A DNA stretch of 64,000 nucleotides from Phymatolithon calcareum (GCA_977006965.1 OZ345384.1:558001-622000); one strand, 5' to 3'; numbered from the stretch's first letter, positions 41,590 to 53,547 are shown. The notes: generated from the letters alone by a model not told the origin. Program-made: numbers and translations.

Positions 41590-42130
41590 ACATACTTTTT
41601 GCTTAAAAGTTACAAGCGCAACTGCAGATCCATGGGACTTGTGCGTGTGCCTAAAATAAGATATGACCCAGCAGAAGACCAAAACCTGTCCCTGATAAAT
41701 ACGCAGACGTTGAGATATTCCTGTCCTGTAATGCACGCACCCGTGTGCTGCACAGGATCCCTTCGGTTGCTGCGACGGGACCCGACGCAAAAGGGGCGTG
41801 CAGAAGGAAGAGAACACACTCGGAAAGCAATAGGTTTCTCCACCAAACTCCACGTTGCGACATAGTACCTCGCTATCGACAGGATAGAATGGAAGAAACG
41901 TAGGCACTCGAATCGCTTCTGGCCCCACAAGGGGAAAAGGCAAAACCTAATGAATGAATGAAGTAGACGTTGAAGGGGACAGAATGCACGGGGACATGTC
42001 ACGCAGTGCGTACGCACTATCTTTATTCCGACAGGACAGCATTTTTGCACAACTGAATTGTTGATAGTTTTGATTGCATTACTTCCACATTCTCCAGTCA
42101 ATTCTGTGTGCTGACGAGAAAGATTACTAG
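41590..42130 (-). mobile_element. Decayed LINE-A 3' end
   Basis: The minus strand encodes HTELTGECGSNAIKTIN at 42060-42120, matching LINE-A (IELTGQCGNDAIEDVIN), then UTR-like sequence and a 'taacttttaagcaaaaagta' tail near 41600. Heavily diverged. Overlapping on the plus strand, 41880-41965 ends in (TGAA)n and resembles 46290-46413, a separate short repeat tail. Confidence 0.55.
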
Positions 42131-42930
42131 CATTCCACATACATTTATCTGCAAAGAGTATAAAAATCAGCTCTTTTAATTACTCAATGCTCGACCACTA
42201 AATCAACAGACACGCTTCGCCCGCTCCTGTGAGGACCATCGATGATGTGTCAGGTCGTACGAAACTTGAAAGGATGAAAGAGCGAGGGAAGCAAATAAAC
42301 CCCAAGTTTTCCAACATAGAAAATAAGAGTGTGAGCCCTTGGCGTCGTCCTCCGAGTGGGCCGTCTATCTTGACACAGGCGCACCAAAAGGGGAGAATTG
42401 ATTTTGAGCGCAATTGTTGCCGTACTGGTTTGTATGACGAAAAGGTTTCGGTCAAGGAGAGGTGGAATACTTCAAACCTTGGTCGAAGAGACTCGTAGGG
42501 GAGCTTGAGCGTGTGCGATCTAAGCAATTACGCCGAAAACCGAAGAAATCCCGCCTTTCGTTTCTCAGAGGAAGGAACAAATAATCTTATATACCACTAG
42601 TCAAGCGTTTAAGCGGCACTTAGATACGGGGATATGTGATGTTGTAATGAACGCGTTAGTATTGCGTTGTTAATGAGTGCCGCGAAGACACACTGTTGAG
42701 CACCCCGCACAGTAGAGTCGAATGTGCATGTTTGTTTCTTTGGAAACGCGTGCACGTGGAGACGGTGACTTTCTCCACTATTGTGTTGGGATAGATTGGT
42801 GTGTTGCGTGTCTTGTCTCTCTCGCTATGCTACGCCAAGTAGGTGAGCTGGTTGTACTAAAATCTCCCGGCATTTCAGAGTAATAATTGGGTAAAGTGCA
42901 GAGAAAAGATCTCGCTAAGGGCGCATCATA
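42131..42930. other. Intergenic, no recognised gene
   Basis: Short unassigned frames only. Confidence 0.4.
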
Positions 42931-43006
42931 ATGCCAAGTCAAAGGCAATGTTTTATATTATTTTTAAAAAATATATATAAAACATTGTAGTGGCTTTGAG
43001 TTGGCC
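42931..43006. repeat. Imperfect palindrome, 76 bp, possible tiny MITE
   Basis: The left arm 'atgccaagtcaaaggcaatgttttata' pairs with 42978-43006, with a few mismatches and gaps, around an AT-only centre. Confidence 0.65.
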
Positions 43007-43012
43007 TTCTTT

Positions 43013-44231
43013 ACATGCATTGAATATTTCACCGCTTCCCATAGTCCTGGTAAGAGCAAGCAAGAATCTAAGATTCCGAACTAGATGAAGCAGTCAAGGA
43101 TATTTCATATTTAATGTCCAAATAACGACTTTCCAATATTCGAAAAGAAATGCTCAAAATGGCTGTTGATACTGTCCAAAGAAAAATTTCTGAAAACATC
43201 TACGTAATGAGAACGTACGCGAAGGATTGTAGCGCAACGAAAAGTCTCTCAGGTGCAATGATAATTGCAAAGGGAGCTTCAATTAAACAGAAATCCAATC
43301 TAATCCTTTGAGTTGCTATTATGATGCGCCCTTCGCGAGATCTTTTACCTCAATTTACGCGAGAGACACGATTCCCTTTTGGTCAGGCAGATCAGGGATC
43401 ACGATTAGTGCTGCGAAGTGTACAGTCGCGGGAAAAACAAGCGGTTACCGTATCATTCAGCCAGCGCAAATCATTTGGTGCTACTCAGAAATACATTTTC
43501 ATAGATGTACATAGCTTTAGTAGATACTAGCCCCTTTTTAAGGCAACAAAGAGTAATGCAGAAAAACGATAACACCGCATTTGAGAAGATTAACAGAAGT
43601 ACAACGAGCGTATCATTTTTTGAAGATCTTACTGTAGTATCCGGTACTCACTTTTAGAGTAAATCGGCAAAGATATCACACTCCCTACGTGTTCCCTCTT
43701 CGTAACAGTTTCATTGCATACATTTGGAGCGGCAGCGTAGTGGAAACCTTACGCAAGAACCTAGAAAAGTATGAAATGGACTTGGAGAAAAGTTAATAAC
43801 GGAAAGGCATTAGACTCCCTACTACTTTACAGCGTCACGGAAATTGATAGTATGGAAAACGAAGAGTCCCTGTATGAGAGACCAGGCGACATACTAGATT
43901 GAGAAATTTCCGAAAAACTGCTCCTGTACGGTCTTGCGAGTGTTACTCAGGGCTTTTCAACAAACAACTAAACAGTGGCTTCAAAAAAAGTTCTTGCTCA
44001 GCGGTCTTGGCTAGAGGTCTGTAAGCCTGTCCGTTGGTTCTTCTAACGCTGTTAGCATCAGCTCATCGGGTGTCCAGAGAGGTTTTAACTGGGTGTTGCA
44101 GACCAAACGCATCCATTGTACCCCTCAACTCTCTGTCTTTCCACTGTCAGGGTTGGGCCACAGTGGAAACTCCCAATAAACCAGAGCATCCGCACCGACT
44201 GATGAGCCTTGCATCGGAGGCCTAGGATAGG
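43013..44231. other. Intergenic, no recognised gene
   Basis: No domain-bearing frame or repeat identified. Confidence 0.4.
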
Positions 44232-44240
44232 CCTCTCCCC

Positions 44241-45298
44241 CGCAATGATCTGGAACACAAAGCCAGGAAAGAGCGAGATCCTTCAATACAAGGGACTCAG
44301 GAAACACGCCTTCCACATTGCGGGTCGAGTTCTTCATCAAGCATGGAGGCTCTCGTATCTCGGGATAAGCATGAACCACAAAGGCGTAGCAGACGACATG
44401 GCGTTATCAAGAGTACGAAATGCAGTGGGGTGCATACACAAACTGCGGGAAATTGGAGTCAATGTTCGAGGCTTTCAGCCTGTGACATGCATTAGAATCT
44501 TCAAGTCGCTTATTTTGCCAAAGTGGGAGTATGCACTCCACGTCACGCCTCTGACAAAGCGATTACAATCAGCAATCGAATCTGCAGAAGGTTTATTCTT
44601 CAAGTATGTTTTTGGGACATATGCCCAGCACCGCCATGGGAGAATGCGAGTTCTGTGCCGACTAGAACCACCTGCCATTAGGAGAAGACACCAAGCAGAA
44701 AGGTTCTCTGCGAGTCTAGTGAGACAGAAGAAGCGCCTCGACGAAGCAGATGAGTATTCTGGGAGAGATGAAGACATTAGGGAGGCAACCAAGGACATAG
44801 AGTGCCTCAAGAAATATGAAGATCTGCAGCAAGCGATAGATAAAGCCAAGGAGGGCTCAGTCTCAAAGAAAGGGCGACGAAAAGAAATAATTGAGTTATG
44901 GGCAGAGGAAGAAGAGGGAAGATCGCTCGAGATACCAACTGATTCGAACAATCTACCGATGGTTCTCCGCGTAAGAGAAAGGTCTACACGGTTGCGATGC
45001 CTACGGTTGATATTCAACAGAGCACCTCTTTGGAGAAAATCAGTACTTGGTGCATACTTTGGTGTCACAGCCGTGATTGAGCTGGTCGCGCTCCAACGCA
45101 TTCTATCTTCATCCAAGATTAGTCCTGAAATTGAATATGAATGTAAGCGACTCACTGGAGCACTTGTTGGGAGAGAAAGACGAATCAAGGATATACTGAA
45201 TAGTCAAACTACGTGAGCTTAGAAAATCGTGCGAAAGCGGCCCTGTTACTCTTCAAGAGAGGCCTTGGGAGCTTTTAAAATAAATCAACACATATCCC
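44241..45298 (+). mobile_element. LINE-C copy, 5'-truncated, recent (LINE-E)
   Basis: Nearly base-for-base the same as LINE-C 11045-12101, including the 3' tail. It is flanked by CCTCTCCCC at 44232-44240 and 45299-45307, a likely 9-bp target duplication (C-rich, so less certain). The very low divergence from LINE-C implies recent activity of the family. Confidence 0.88.
44245..45216 (+). pseudogene. LINE-C ORF2 C-terminal fragment
   Basis: 323 codons, uninterrupted. It starts just downstream of the FADD active site (WNTKPGKSEIL...) and runs to the normal ORF2 stop. It includes LSYLGISM, WEYALHV and the basic C-terminal region. It lacks endonuclease and most of the polymerase. The initial ATG at the truncation point is fortuitous. 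Confidence 0.85.
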
Positions 45299-45307
45299 CC
45301 TCTCCCC

Positions 45308-47206
45308 GGCATCAGTCGTTGATCAGAATGCGCCGCTTTCGTACATTTTTTCTCAAGCTCCCATTTTCTCTTCAAGATCCTTCAGAGGAGATGAACTAGT
45401 TCTAGATGGACAGAATTTGCGCAGATGTTGGAGGTCATGTGTCGCCATCCAGAGTTCGTTCGAGAAGAGCTCCCCTCTTTAATACTGACTCTTATAAATA
45501 GCCGCTTCTGCAGATTTTCCAGTAGTGGGTCGCGCTGTTCCTCTGTTGTGGACATTCCGAGGAGGGCTCGAAAACGTTAGCAGGTTCTTGTCGACGCTTT
45601 CCTGATGAAGTACGACTTGATCGGATTCACGACAGCCGCAATTCGTTTAAGTGCACTTGTTTTTCCTTAGAAGTTCCTTCGTCCAGTGGCATATTCTGCC
45701 ACAGGGCGGAGGTACGTCTTCTACTTCGTCAAACAAGATCGGAAGAGAGAACCCTGCGACCGGACCTTATGGTATACAAGAAAAGAAACTGAAGATTTAG
45801 CGCGCGGGCGTATTTCTCGCGCCGGTACTTGTGACCATGACGATCCTGTTTACGAATGAGCTCATTTCGGCTGGCTCTCAGCTGAAAATATGGGCCGCGA
45901 TCGAAAACGCAGCCCTCCCGAAGACTAAGAAATGAGCACTTTCGCGTTCGATGTGACTCAAAACCCAATGTTTACTGCAGTGCCCATAATGTCCTAGCAA
46001 TGATATGCGATCAGTTCTTCAGAGCACTATTATAGTTTGTTCGCCTTGTACAGGTATAGAATGTCGATCTCTTGGTTAGAAGATGTTCACTACTTCTTGC
46101 CTCCAAAGAGCGAGGAGTGAATACAGGTTGACACCCCCATTTTCCTATTTCTCCTCCTCAGCAAGCGATGCTCCAAGATATATACATCTGAAGGTGCTAG
46201 TCTCTCATTCAAATACACGGATCTCCCATATGTGCATCAATGCCGTTGTCGGATCCATTGGGTTAACAACGAATATGGACTGGAAAGTCGACGAAAGATT
46301 GTTTCAGAATCTTGAGATATCCAAAAGCAGGAATAGATTAGAATGGAAGAAGCTAAGGCCCTCAAAGTGTTGCCGAACAAGGGGAATACGCAAAATGAAT
46401 GAATGAACTGCGGGAAGTCTGAGTTTCAAGAAGGATCGTCCAAAACGGTGGACCGAAACATAGTTCCTGACAGCCGGATGAGCATTAGAAGAAGATGTTA
46501 GTTTGTTGTACACTGAGAAATTCTATGCACGAGAGCTGAGGAGACGAGGTCGGAAGAGCAAGAAGACGAAAGGTAGCTTTTTATTTAAAAGAAACAAAGG
46601 GAGTTATTAGAAACTACGCCAAACATCGCGAGTATATACAGAGGGACCTTTTTGAGAATTCGATGTTTGGGTCCGCAATACCAGTCTGGAAAAGTCTGCA
46701 GTTCGAGTCACAAATGTTTTGACTGGTAATGAGGACGTTGCAGAGTCATGGCGGATGCTGTTTGCATCTATGTGACATTTTTCTCATATCGATTTCTAGT
46801 TGTCGGAAGTGGAATTGCTTTTCAACGAAAAGTTTAAACTTTTCGTGATGGACTTGCCAAAAACTCTTTCGTAAGCGTTTTGAAGTTTTTGCACCAAAAT
46901 GTCTGAAAACATCTGGAGCCAAAGTTTGCAAATCAAAGCTGCACGTCGAATCAGCCAGTGCAACCTATTCCGCGTCCTCGCATCCAGTCCACGAAGTAAT
47001 GACTTGTAGTAAGGATATTTTTGACTGACTCTAAGCCGCGATATTGATGAATTCTCAAGAAGGCCCTTGTTCAGTAATTTCCTCTAAATTTTCCTGTCGT
47101 ATAAGTATCACAACGGACGAGTACAGTGGGGTACACTGAATAGTGCTACCCGATAGCAGCCGGCGTCCTATGGCAATATTTAGAAGTGAGCACTAGACAG
47201 AAAAAT
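45308..47206. other. Repeat tails, no recognised gene
   Basis: 46290-46413 (plus) ends '...gaagctaaggccctcaaag...aaatgaatgaatgaa' and matches 41880-41965, a short element with a (TGAA)n tail. 46560-46595 (minus) resembles the LINE-A tail. No coding domain seen. Confidence 0.45.
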
Positions 47207-47491
47207 TTAATTAAAATCTACATTAGTGTCACTGTGACATTGGAGGAAGGCACTGTTCTTGTTCCAAAATTCAGTGATTAGCTTTTGTCTACTGCGGCTG
47301 GCGCTTTGCTTACGAATGACATCGACGAAGCCATTCAAAGCCCACGGAAGGTGGGCTCCAGCATCAGTAAGGTTACAGGCGTACGATTCCAGCATCTCTA
47401 GGAAGTCCAGCTTTTCGTTCAGCGAGAGTCGCGTGCGATTGCTCGTCTTCTTCTTCATGGTCCAGCGCGCAACGGTGAGCCAGATGACCAT
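47207..47491 (-). CDS. Small basic protein, possible helix-turn-helix
   Basis: 94 residues from ATG 47491, or 83 from the second ATG at 47458. The sequence RTRLSLNEKLDFLEMLESY... has the look of an N-terminal helix-turn-helix (R-LS--EKL-FLE), and a basic segment (RKQSASRSRQKL) follows. No family established. Its ATG lies 45 bases from the end of the gypsy 3' LTR, which points toward it, so the element separates this frame from its original upstream region at 53548 onward. Could be a fragment of a transposase. Confidence 0.4.
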   Translation of the reverse strand: MVIWLTVARWTMKKKTSNRTRLSLNEKLDFLEMLESYACNLTDAGAHLPWALNGFVDVIRKQSASRSRQKLITEFWNKNSAFLQCHSDTNVDFN

Positions 47492-47531
47492 CGGTGAGCC
47501 CGTGGCTACACTTTACAAGTAGAACATGTAC

Positions 47532-47536
47532 AGTAT
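47532..47536 (+). repeat. 5-bp target duplication, left of the gypsy element
   Basis: AGTAT, repeated at 53543-53547. Confidence 0.85.
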
Positions 47537-47931
47537 TGGGGGGGGTGGGGAGAAAAAGGACGAAGAGAGGAAGATGGGGGAATGTTTTTTTGTTTGCGAT
47601 TTTGGGGGCTCCTTGTCGCGGACCGTGAGCTTCCCTCTTTCTTGTGCTTGTTGTAAATACAAGGTTAAGTATATCTAGAAAACCCTTCGTAGGGTTACCA
47701 GGTTCCCCTGAGGTTACCGAACTATATAAGAAAACTAAAAAACTATGAACCTACGAATTGAAATCCGGAAGTGCAGCACTTCGGGATAGCCAGCAGGGAG
47801 TCTTCCGCCAGGCGCGATCGGTGCCGACCAGAAGCACACACGTGTAAAACCGGTTTGTATATGATACGATGATCAGGTATTGTTGCTGCGCACAATCCTT
47901 TTTACAAACAGCCCGTCGATTCCATCCAACA
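47537..47931 (-). repeat. 3' LTR of the gypsy element
   Basis: Shares with 53167-53542 blocks such as 'gtttgcgattttgggggc', 'gcggaccgtgag', 'acaaggttaagta' and 'ccatccaaca' at the end. The terminal dinucleotides are TG...CA. Confidence 0.9.
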
Positions 47932-49000
47932 GATGTCCCTACGAAGTAGGCGCTCGTTTCGACGCCGACGATTACGCAAAATTCGCACACGTTTGCGGCT
48001 CTTCAGCCGGCATCTGAGTACGCAAAAGAAGGCCGAGGCGGACGAGGTGCTCTTAAGGGCAGTTAGCTTCGAAATGACATACGGATGAATCTCAGCGACA
48101 CGAAAGCCGGTTTGGATCGACACACGAGCGGAATGACCGTTCTCACGCTGTGTTGCGCGCTTTTGGCGTTATGATTAGTTCCGAAATCGATGCGATGGAA
48201 ACGTCCAATCACAGTGTTGTGAAGGCGATACCCAAAACTGCTACAGACACCAGCGCAACTCGTCCGCATGCCATGACGTCGCTAACATCGGAACATCAAC
48301 ACAGCCGGATTCACACACAGTTGCGTAACCTTGGGACAGCAGCAAGCGTGGGGTTGTTATGAAAACGGTGAGGTTGCGCCGAGCGTTGGATATGGCGGGT
48401 ACGTGGCACTAGCTCTTTCGGTGGACTGGAGTGATGAAATTAAGATGCGGTAGATTCCATTTGGGTCGAAAATTAAGGTCTCAATCTTGACTTCCACAAA
48501 GAGACCATTCGCGCTTTCGAAGGTTAATTTGCCATCCGACATCACTATCATATTCCCTCATAGCTTATAAATATAGCTCCCTTCAAATAGTCATTACAGC
48601 TTGCATTTACAGCAAACCCTTACAGAAAACATTACGGTCATTACAGTACACTCGGTATCGATACGTACTAGCGACAAGAAGGATCACCAAGGGCAGACCG
48701 TAAAACTGTTTTTTACAGCTTGCAGCTGCTTACACTGTATTGCTTACACTTCCATTGATCCATTTCTCATATTGCCAAATAATCTTATGATCGAAATCTT
48801 TTCTATAAAGGTCGTCGCTTCTTGGCGAGGGAACAACCCGACCACAGCCAGTGTGCTAACTTGTGGGTTTCAAACCGCAAAGTTGGCGAGGCATATGGCT
48901 TTGCGAGACAACAGCATAATTAGTTGCAGTGCTGTGGATTTTTAGTCGGCGGTACCAGTGTGCGTGCGGACGACTGCCATCAAAACATGCGACCGTAGTA

Positions 49001-49279
49001 CTAGCACTGGAACAGCATCTCACCGGAATGTAGCCGATAACTTGTCTTCAGGTTATCCTTCCTGGAAAAAATACTAGGACAAAGATGGCACTGAAACTTC
49101 GCTCTTTCCGACCGGGTCTGATCTCTGGATTGCAGCAGGTTGCAGAGCTTCCTGTTATCCTCGTGGGTGGAAGAGGCACGGCGAAATGGTATACGAAACG
49201 AACTTTGTCCGCCTGAGTCATGGCACGGCGCGCCGACGTGGATATGGTTCGTGTGAGTAATCCTTAAGGCGAGAGACAT
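49001..49279 (-). pseudogene. Degenerate C2H2 zinc-finger fragment inside the gypsy element
   Basis: The minus strand encodes FQCHLCPSIFSRKDNLKTSYRLHSGE followed by another Cys pair start (LFQC). This is a C2H2 finger in which the first zinc-binding His has become Tyr or shifted. Upstream is a decayed stretch (LCNLLQSRDQTRSERAK) that could be an earlier finger. It occupies the position where integrase would be expected. It may be captured host sequence or a remnant of a gene present before other rearrangements. Confidence 0.5.
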
Positions 49280-49783
49280 TGTCTGACCGCTCGATTATCG
49301 GTGACGCAAATGACGAGACGGAGTATACGATGGAAATGGGGGAGTGGAGAATATGGACAGTGGAAATGTGTTGGGTTATTCTGCGGCTAATAACTGGTAC
49401 CGTGGGACATTCGTAGATGTACCTCACTCGTTCTGCTGGAGGGTAATTTACCAATGGTCATTCCCCATTCATTCTAGTCATGACGGTACATAGTGGGCGC
49501 TAAGGACAGGTTGCGTTCGATGAATCGGATGCAGGACAGTTGTATATGAATATTTATGGAGGAGCGAGCAGAAATGCTGCATGATTTCAGAGCGACTGGT
49601 CGGTATCAACGACAACCATTGGAAACAAGATGTAAGTGGTAACGAAGGCGGAAACAAGCTGGAACCCGAAGAGAGGATGGTGGAAACCGATGTCGTTGCT
49701 GAGTGTTTGACACTGCTTCCAAGAAGCGCTTCACCGTTGCTGCGAGGTGGTTGATTTATTTCTGACGAAACTTTTGGCGGTGT

Positions 49784-52210
49784 TCATGCGTGATGAAGAT
49801 TGTGCAGGCGATGACAAAAGGCACGCCCGATGGCAGATTGGTTGTGTATGAAACCGGAAGGGGAGCAAGCTTTGCTGTTTTTGCCCTTGGTTCGAATGAC
49901 GTTTGAGATTGTGCCGGCGGCAGGATGGACTTGTAGAGGAATCCTCCCATCGGGGTCCTCCTTGTTGTACGTATGCTGAAGTGCTTGCAAGTCGGAGAAG
50001 AGCACAAATCGGATGGATAAGGGGGTGTTTCGGAACTTCTTAAAAGGGAACACGACGGCGATAGCCTTCCGCTCGAAAGTGCTGTAATTGCGCTCAGCCG
50101 GAGCGAGAGTTCGACTGCTGTACTGAAACGGATGTTCACGTCCGTCATCATCAAGTTACGATACGACTGTTTCAACTATCTGCGATGAGGCATCAGTTGT
50201 GACAATGAACGTCTTTTCCATAACCGGAAAAGCGAGGATTGTGGCTTTGCAGAGCACGTCACGAAGATGTTGGAAAGCCTTCTCCTTGGTGCCGGTCCAT
50301 TCAAAGTCGACGTTGATGTAAGTATTCTCGTGGAGCGGACGTTCGATCTTTGCAAATCCGTTGATGAAGCGTCGGCAGTACGAAGCAAGTCCCAATAAAG
50401 ACCTCAGCTTCGTGCGTGTCGTTCCCCGGGGGGCATTCTTGATTAACTCAATCTTGTCTGAATCTACTTGAATACAGTCTTTTTCAACGGCGCGGCCAAG
50501 AAGCTTGATGCGGCTTTAGATGAACTGACATATTTTCATCTTCATACGAAGACCATGCTTCGAGAGCGTTTTGAACATGCATTCAAGGTTTTGGAAATTT
50601 TCGGTAAAGTTCTTGGAATGGATAACAATGTCGTCAAGGTACAGGCGAACGAAATCCATCCTCTGAAAAAGCTGGTCCGTCATGCGATGGAATGCGGCCG
50701 GCGCGTTCATTAGACCGAAGGGCATGACCTCGAACTGAAATGTTCCATACTTGCACACGAACGTCGTCTTCTCCTTACAACAATCGGCCATCTTTATCTG
50801 CCAGAACCGGTTGAAAAGGGCAAAGGTAGAAAACACGGTACTTCCTGAGAGATCCTCGATAATCTCATAATGACGGGATAGTGGCCACCGATCAGGAGTC
50901 ATGAGAGTTTTCAATTTCCTGAAATCGACACAAGACCTCGGCGTACCAACTGACTTGTTCGCAATGACGACAGGAGAGGACCAGGCGGATTTTGCAGGGC
51001 GGATAATACCGGCATCAAGCATGCGCTCGACTTTGTTCTTTACAATCGCGTTGTGTGCCGGAGGAAGACGACGAGCACGATGATAGATAGGGTTGTGGGA
51101 GGTGAGGGATAAAGAATGTGTGGATGGAACAGTAGATGGGCGGAGGTCATCAAGTGACTCAGCAACTATGTCGTGAGTCAGAAACAGATAAATGAGCTTG
51201 TTTCGGGATTCATTGTCAAGGTGGGTAGTCTTCTGGTAGATGACAGGCACTTCTAGAGGTTGGTCGTTCTCACCTCATTTAGTCCGAGGACCATCCCATC
51301 ATCTTCGTCATCCAAACCGAAGACATGTTCAAAATCTGAATCGGAGTCTGAACTGGAATCAGAATCACTCCGATGTAAACTCTTCGTCATCGGTGGAGTC
51401 AGCCTCGCGCGGTTCGTGGACAAGGTTGAGCTTGACCTTAGATCCGCCATATTTTATGGTAACGATGCTGCGACCGATTTCCATCTTGGTCCTGAGATTT
51501 TTTAGGATCTGCATACCGATGATTAGGTTGTATTTTGAGCTCGCTGAGTCGAGGAATATGATGCGTACGCGGACGCTGTCGAAGCTAACTGCTAATTCTT
51601 CAACAAAACCAAGGCAATCATCTGTGTCTGCGGAGTAGTCGTCAAGCCTGCGTCGGGTATAGGTGTGAGATAATTTTAAGCTGCTTGGCGAGCTCGCCGG
51701 AGATCACGTTGGGTATAGGTCCTGTATCGATATGTGCATACACATCCCGTTTATTGAGTTGAACTCAAGCAATCACCTGGCGATTAGCAAGCTTGACAGG
51801 TGCCACAATTTTCTCTGTGTTAATGAGTTGGTTGTTTTCTTCGTATGACTGCGGCGAGAGATGAGTTTCTGAAGATCCCCTCGAGCCTCAATTACATCTC
51901 CACTAAGGAGTTGCCCGAAGTAGAGACCGGTGGGGGCTTGAGCGACGTTACACATCAAGTCGTACTTTTCAACCCGGCTGCCAAGCTCTTTGGCCGCGGT
52001 GTTCCTCGTGGCTTTAAGAGTTGGCTTTCTCTTCATCTCTCTCGCCACACGACTCGGTATATTCTTTTGGAAGGAGGGAAGGGTAATAGGTGAACGAGAA
52101 ACTTGCATCGGCTCATCTTCTCCCTCTCCACGAGGGTTCTTGGGATGCAGTTCGCCATCCGCAGTAGGCTTGAGGGCGGCGATGTTCAGCTTGTCGACCC
52201 ACTCACACAC
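49784..52210 (-). pseudogene. Gypsy pol: protease, reverse transcriptase, RNase H
   Basis: In order on the minus strand: YDLMCNVAQAPTGLYFGQLL (pre-protease segment, about 51900-51960), HIDTGPIPNVISGEL (aspartic protease DTG, near 51720), NLIIGMQIL (flap/IIG region), DFRKLKTLM, FEVMPFGLMNAPAAF and YLDD at 50630-50641 (reverse transcriptase), GLASYCRRFI and TTDASS (start of RNase H), then NYSTFERKAIAVVF...RFVLFSDLQAL in another frame (50040-49900). Several stops and frameshifts break it, for example at 50516 and near 50160. Synthesises element DNA in the cytoplasmic particle when intact. Inactive here. Confidence 0.85.
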
Positions 52211-52327
52211 CTCTGCAGAGACTTTATCTCGAGCGAGAGTAAGAAAGTTCGTATTCTATGCAGGGGGCAAAGCTCCTTTCTGAGGAACCGTATGTGCCTG
52301 GGGGCGCTGCTGTTGACGAACTAGTGC

Positions 52328-53143
52328 TTATTTGATTTCATGACGCTGCTTAGAGTAGCAGGAAACTTCGTTGTGCCTCCAGTTCTTGCAAAAGCGGCAC
52401 TTCATCTCCTTCGTAGGGTTATCTCTGCACTGGGTGGACACGTAACACTCCGCCTTGCAATAGCTGCAAGTTTTGGGACGACCACCAGGCTGGAGGACAT
52501 CTTTCCTCTGGGAGATGACTACGGCGAGTTCGCTCATCTGATCGCAAAGTTTTTCGATCTTCTTCTCAGCGTCGGACTGGAAGGAAACATGCGGACCTGC
52601 CCTATGAACGGCATCGGCGGGAGCGGCGTTGTGTCCGGTACGATAGATCATTTTTCCTTCGGCAAAGCTGGAACAAGCGTCCTTGATCTCATTAAAGGAA
52701 TCTGCTCTCCGAAGCAGAACAAACCGGAAAAGAGACGATGAGGATGAAATGGCATCACGGAGGAGACCGCGCATGGCGGATTCGTTGAACTTGTCTTCAC
52801 CATAGAGATTTTCAGCTTTGTGAACGAATGCGTCAACGTCAGCTCGGGTGTACTTGAGTGTGACGGCTTCACGCATGATGGCTTCTTGGCTTCAGCGCAG
52901 AGCAAACTCTGCGAAGATGCTTGCTTTCACGAGAGCGTAGTCCTTGGATTCAGGAGTAGGGGTGTCATGGCTAACATATTTGTCGCAGTAGAAGTCGAAG
53001 GCTTTTTCGGTCAGATGTTAAACGACACGCTCAGCCTTCTCCTCGACGGAGGCTTCTTTTTAGACTATGTTCTCGATGATGTAGAAGAACTTCCTGGTGC
53101 CAGTGTTGCCATTGTAGGTCACGAGCTCACTCGAAGGTGCCAT
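52328..53143 (-). pseudogene. Gypsy gag with zinc knuckle
   Basis: A single minus-strand frame from ATG 53143 (MAPSSELVTYNGN...) to the stop at 52328, interrupted by three in-frame stops (53060-53062 and two more before 52890). The C-terminal nucleocapsid region has CRFCKNWRHNEVSC, a CX2CX4HX4C knuckle, preceded by a degenerate one (CSYCKAECYVSTQC). Gag forms the particle and binds RNA. It lies directly downstream of the 5' LTR and primer site. Confidence 0.8.
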
Positions 53144-53144
53144 G

Positions 53145-53162
53145 GCCCTGTTGGGGGTACCA
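53145..53162 (-). other. Putative primer-binding site
   Basis: TGGTACCCCCAACAGGGC on the minus strand, four bases inside the 5' LTR end. It begins with the TGG expected opposite a tRNA CCA end. I cannot name the tRNA. Confidence 0.5.
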
Positions 53163-53166
53163 AACG

Positions 53167-53542
53167 TGGGGGAGAAAAAGAATGAAGAGAGAAAGATGGG
53201 AGAATGTTTTTTGTTTGCGATTTTGGGGGCTTTTAGTCGCGGACCGTGAGATGCCACCTTTCTTGTGCTTGTTATAAGTACAAGGTTAAGTATGTCTAGA
53301 AAACCTTCGTAGGGTTACGAGGTTCCCCTGAGGTTACCGAACTATATAAAAGAACTATAAACCTACGAATTGAAATCCCGAATTGCAGCATCTCGAGATA
53401 GCCAGCAGGAAGTCTTCCGGCAGGCGCGATCGGTGCCGACCAGAAGCAGACACGTCTGTACCTTTTTGTGTATGATTCGATGGTCAGGTATTGTTGCTGC
53501 GCACAATCCTTTTTACAAACAGTCCGTCGATTCCATCCAACA
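53167..53542 (-). repeat. 5' LTR of the gypsy element
   Basis: 376 bp, paired with 47537-47931. It contains 'actatataaaagaac' (TATA-like on the plus strand) and is followed on the minus strand by the primer site and gag. Confidence 0.88.
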
Positions 53543-53547
53543 AGTAT
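53543..53547 (+). repeat. 5-bp target duplication, right of the gypsy element
   Basis: AGTAT, matching 47532-47536. Confidence 0.85.

Larger units (their letters stand above)
47537..53542 (-). mobile_element. Ty3/gypsy-type LTR retrotransposon, 6.0 kb, complete ends
   Basis: Two related direct repeats (LTRs) of about 395 and 376 bp bound the element. It begins TG and ends CA on the plus strand and is flanked by 5-bp duplications of AGTAT. The minus strand carries gag with a zinc knuckle, then protease, reverse transcriptase and RNase H in gypsy order. No integrase was recognised in the 1.8 kb between RNase H and the 3' LTR. The LTRs differ by numerous substitutions and small indels, so the insertion is not recent. 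Confidence 0.92.

Noticed and set aside
41134-41943. 269-codon minus-strand open frame
   Set aside because: No domain, unusual composition rich in Cys, Phe and Arg, and it runs through LINE-A 3' UTR-like sequence; most likely a chance frame.
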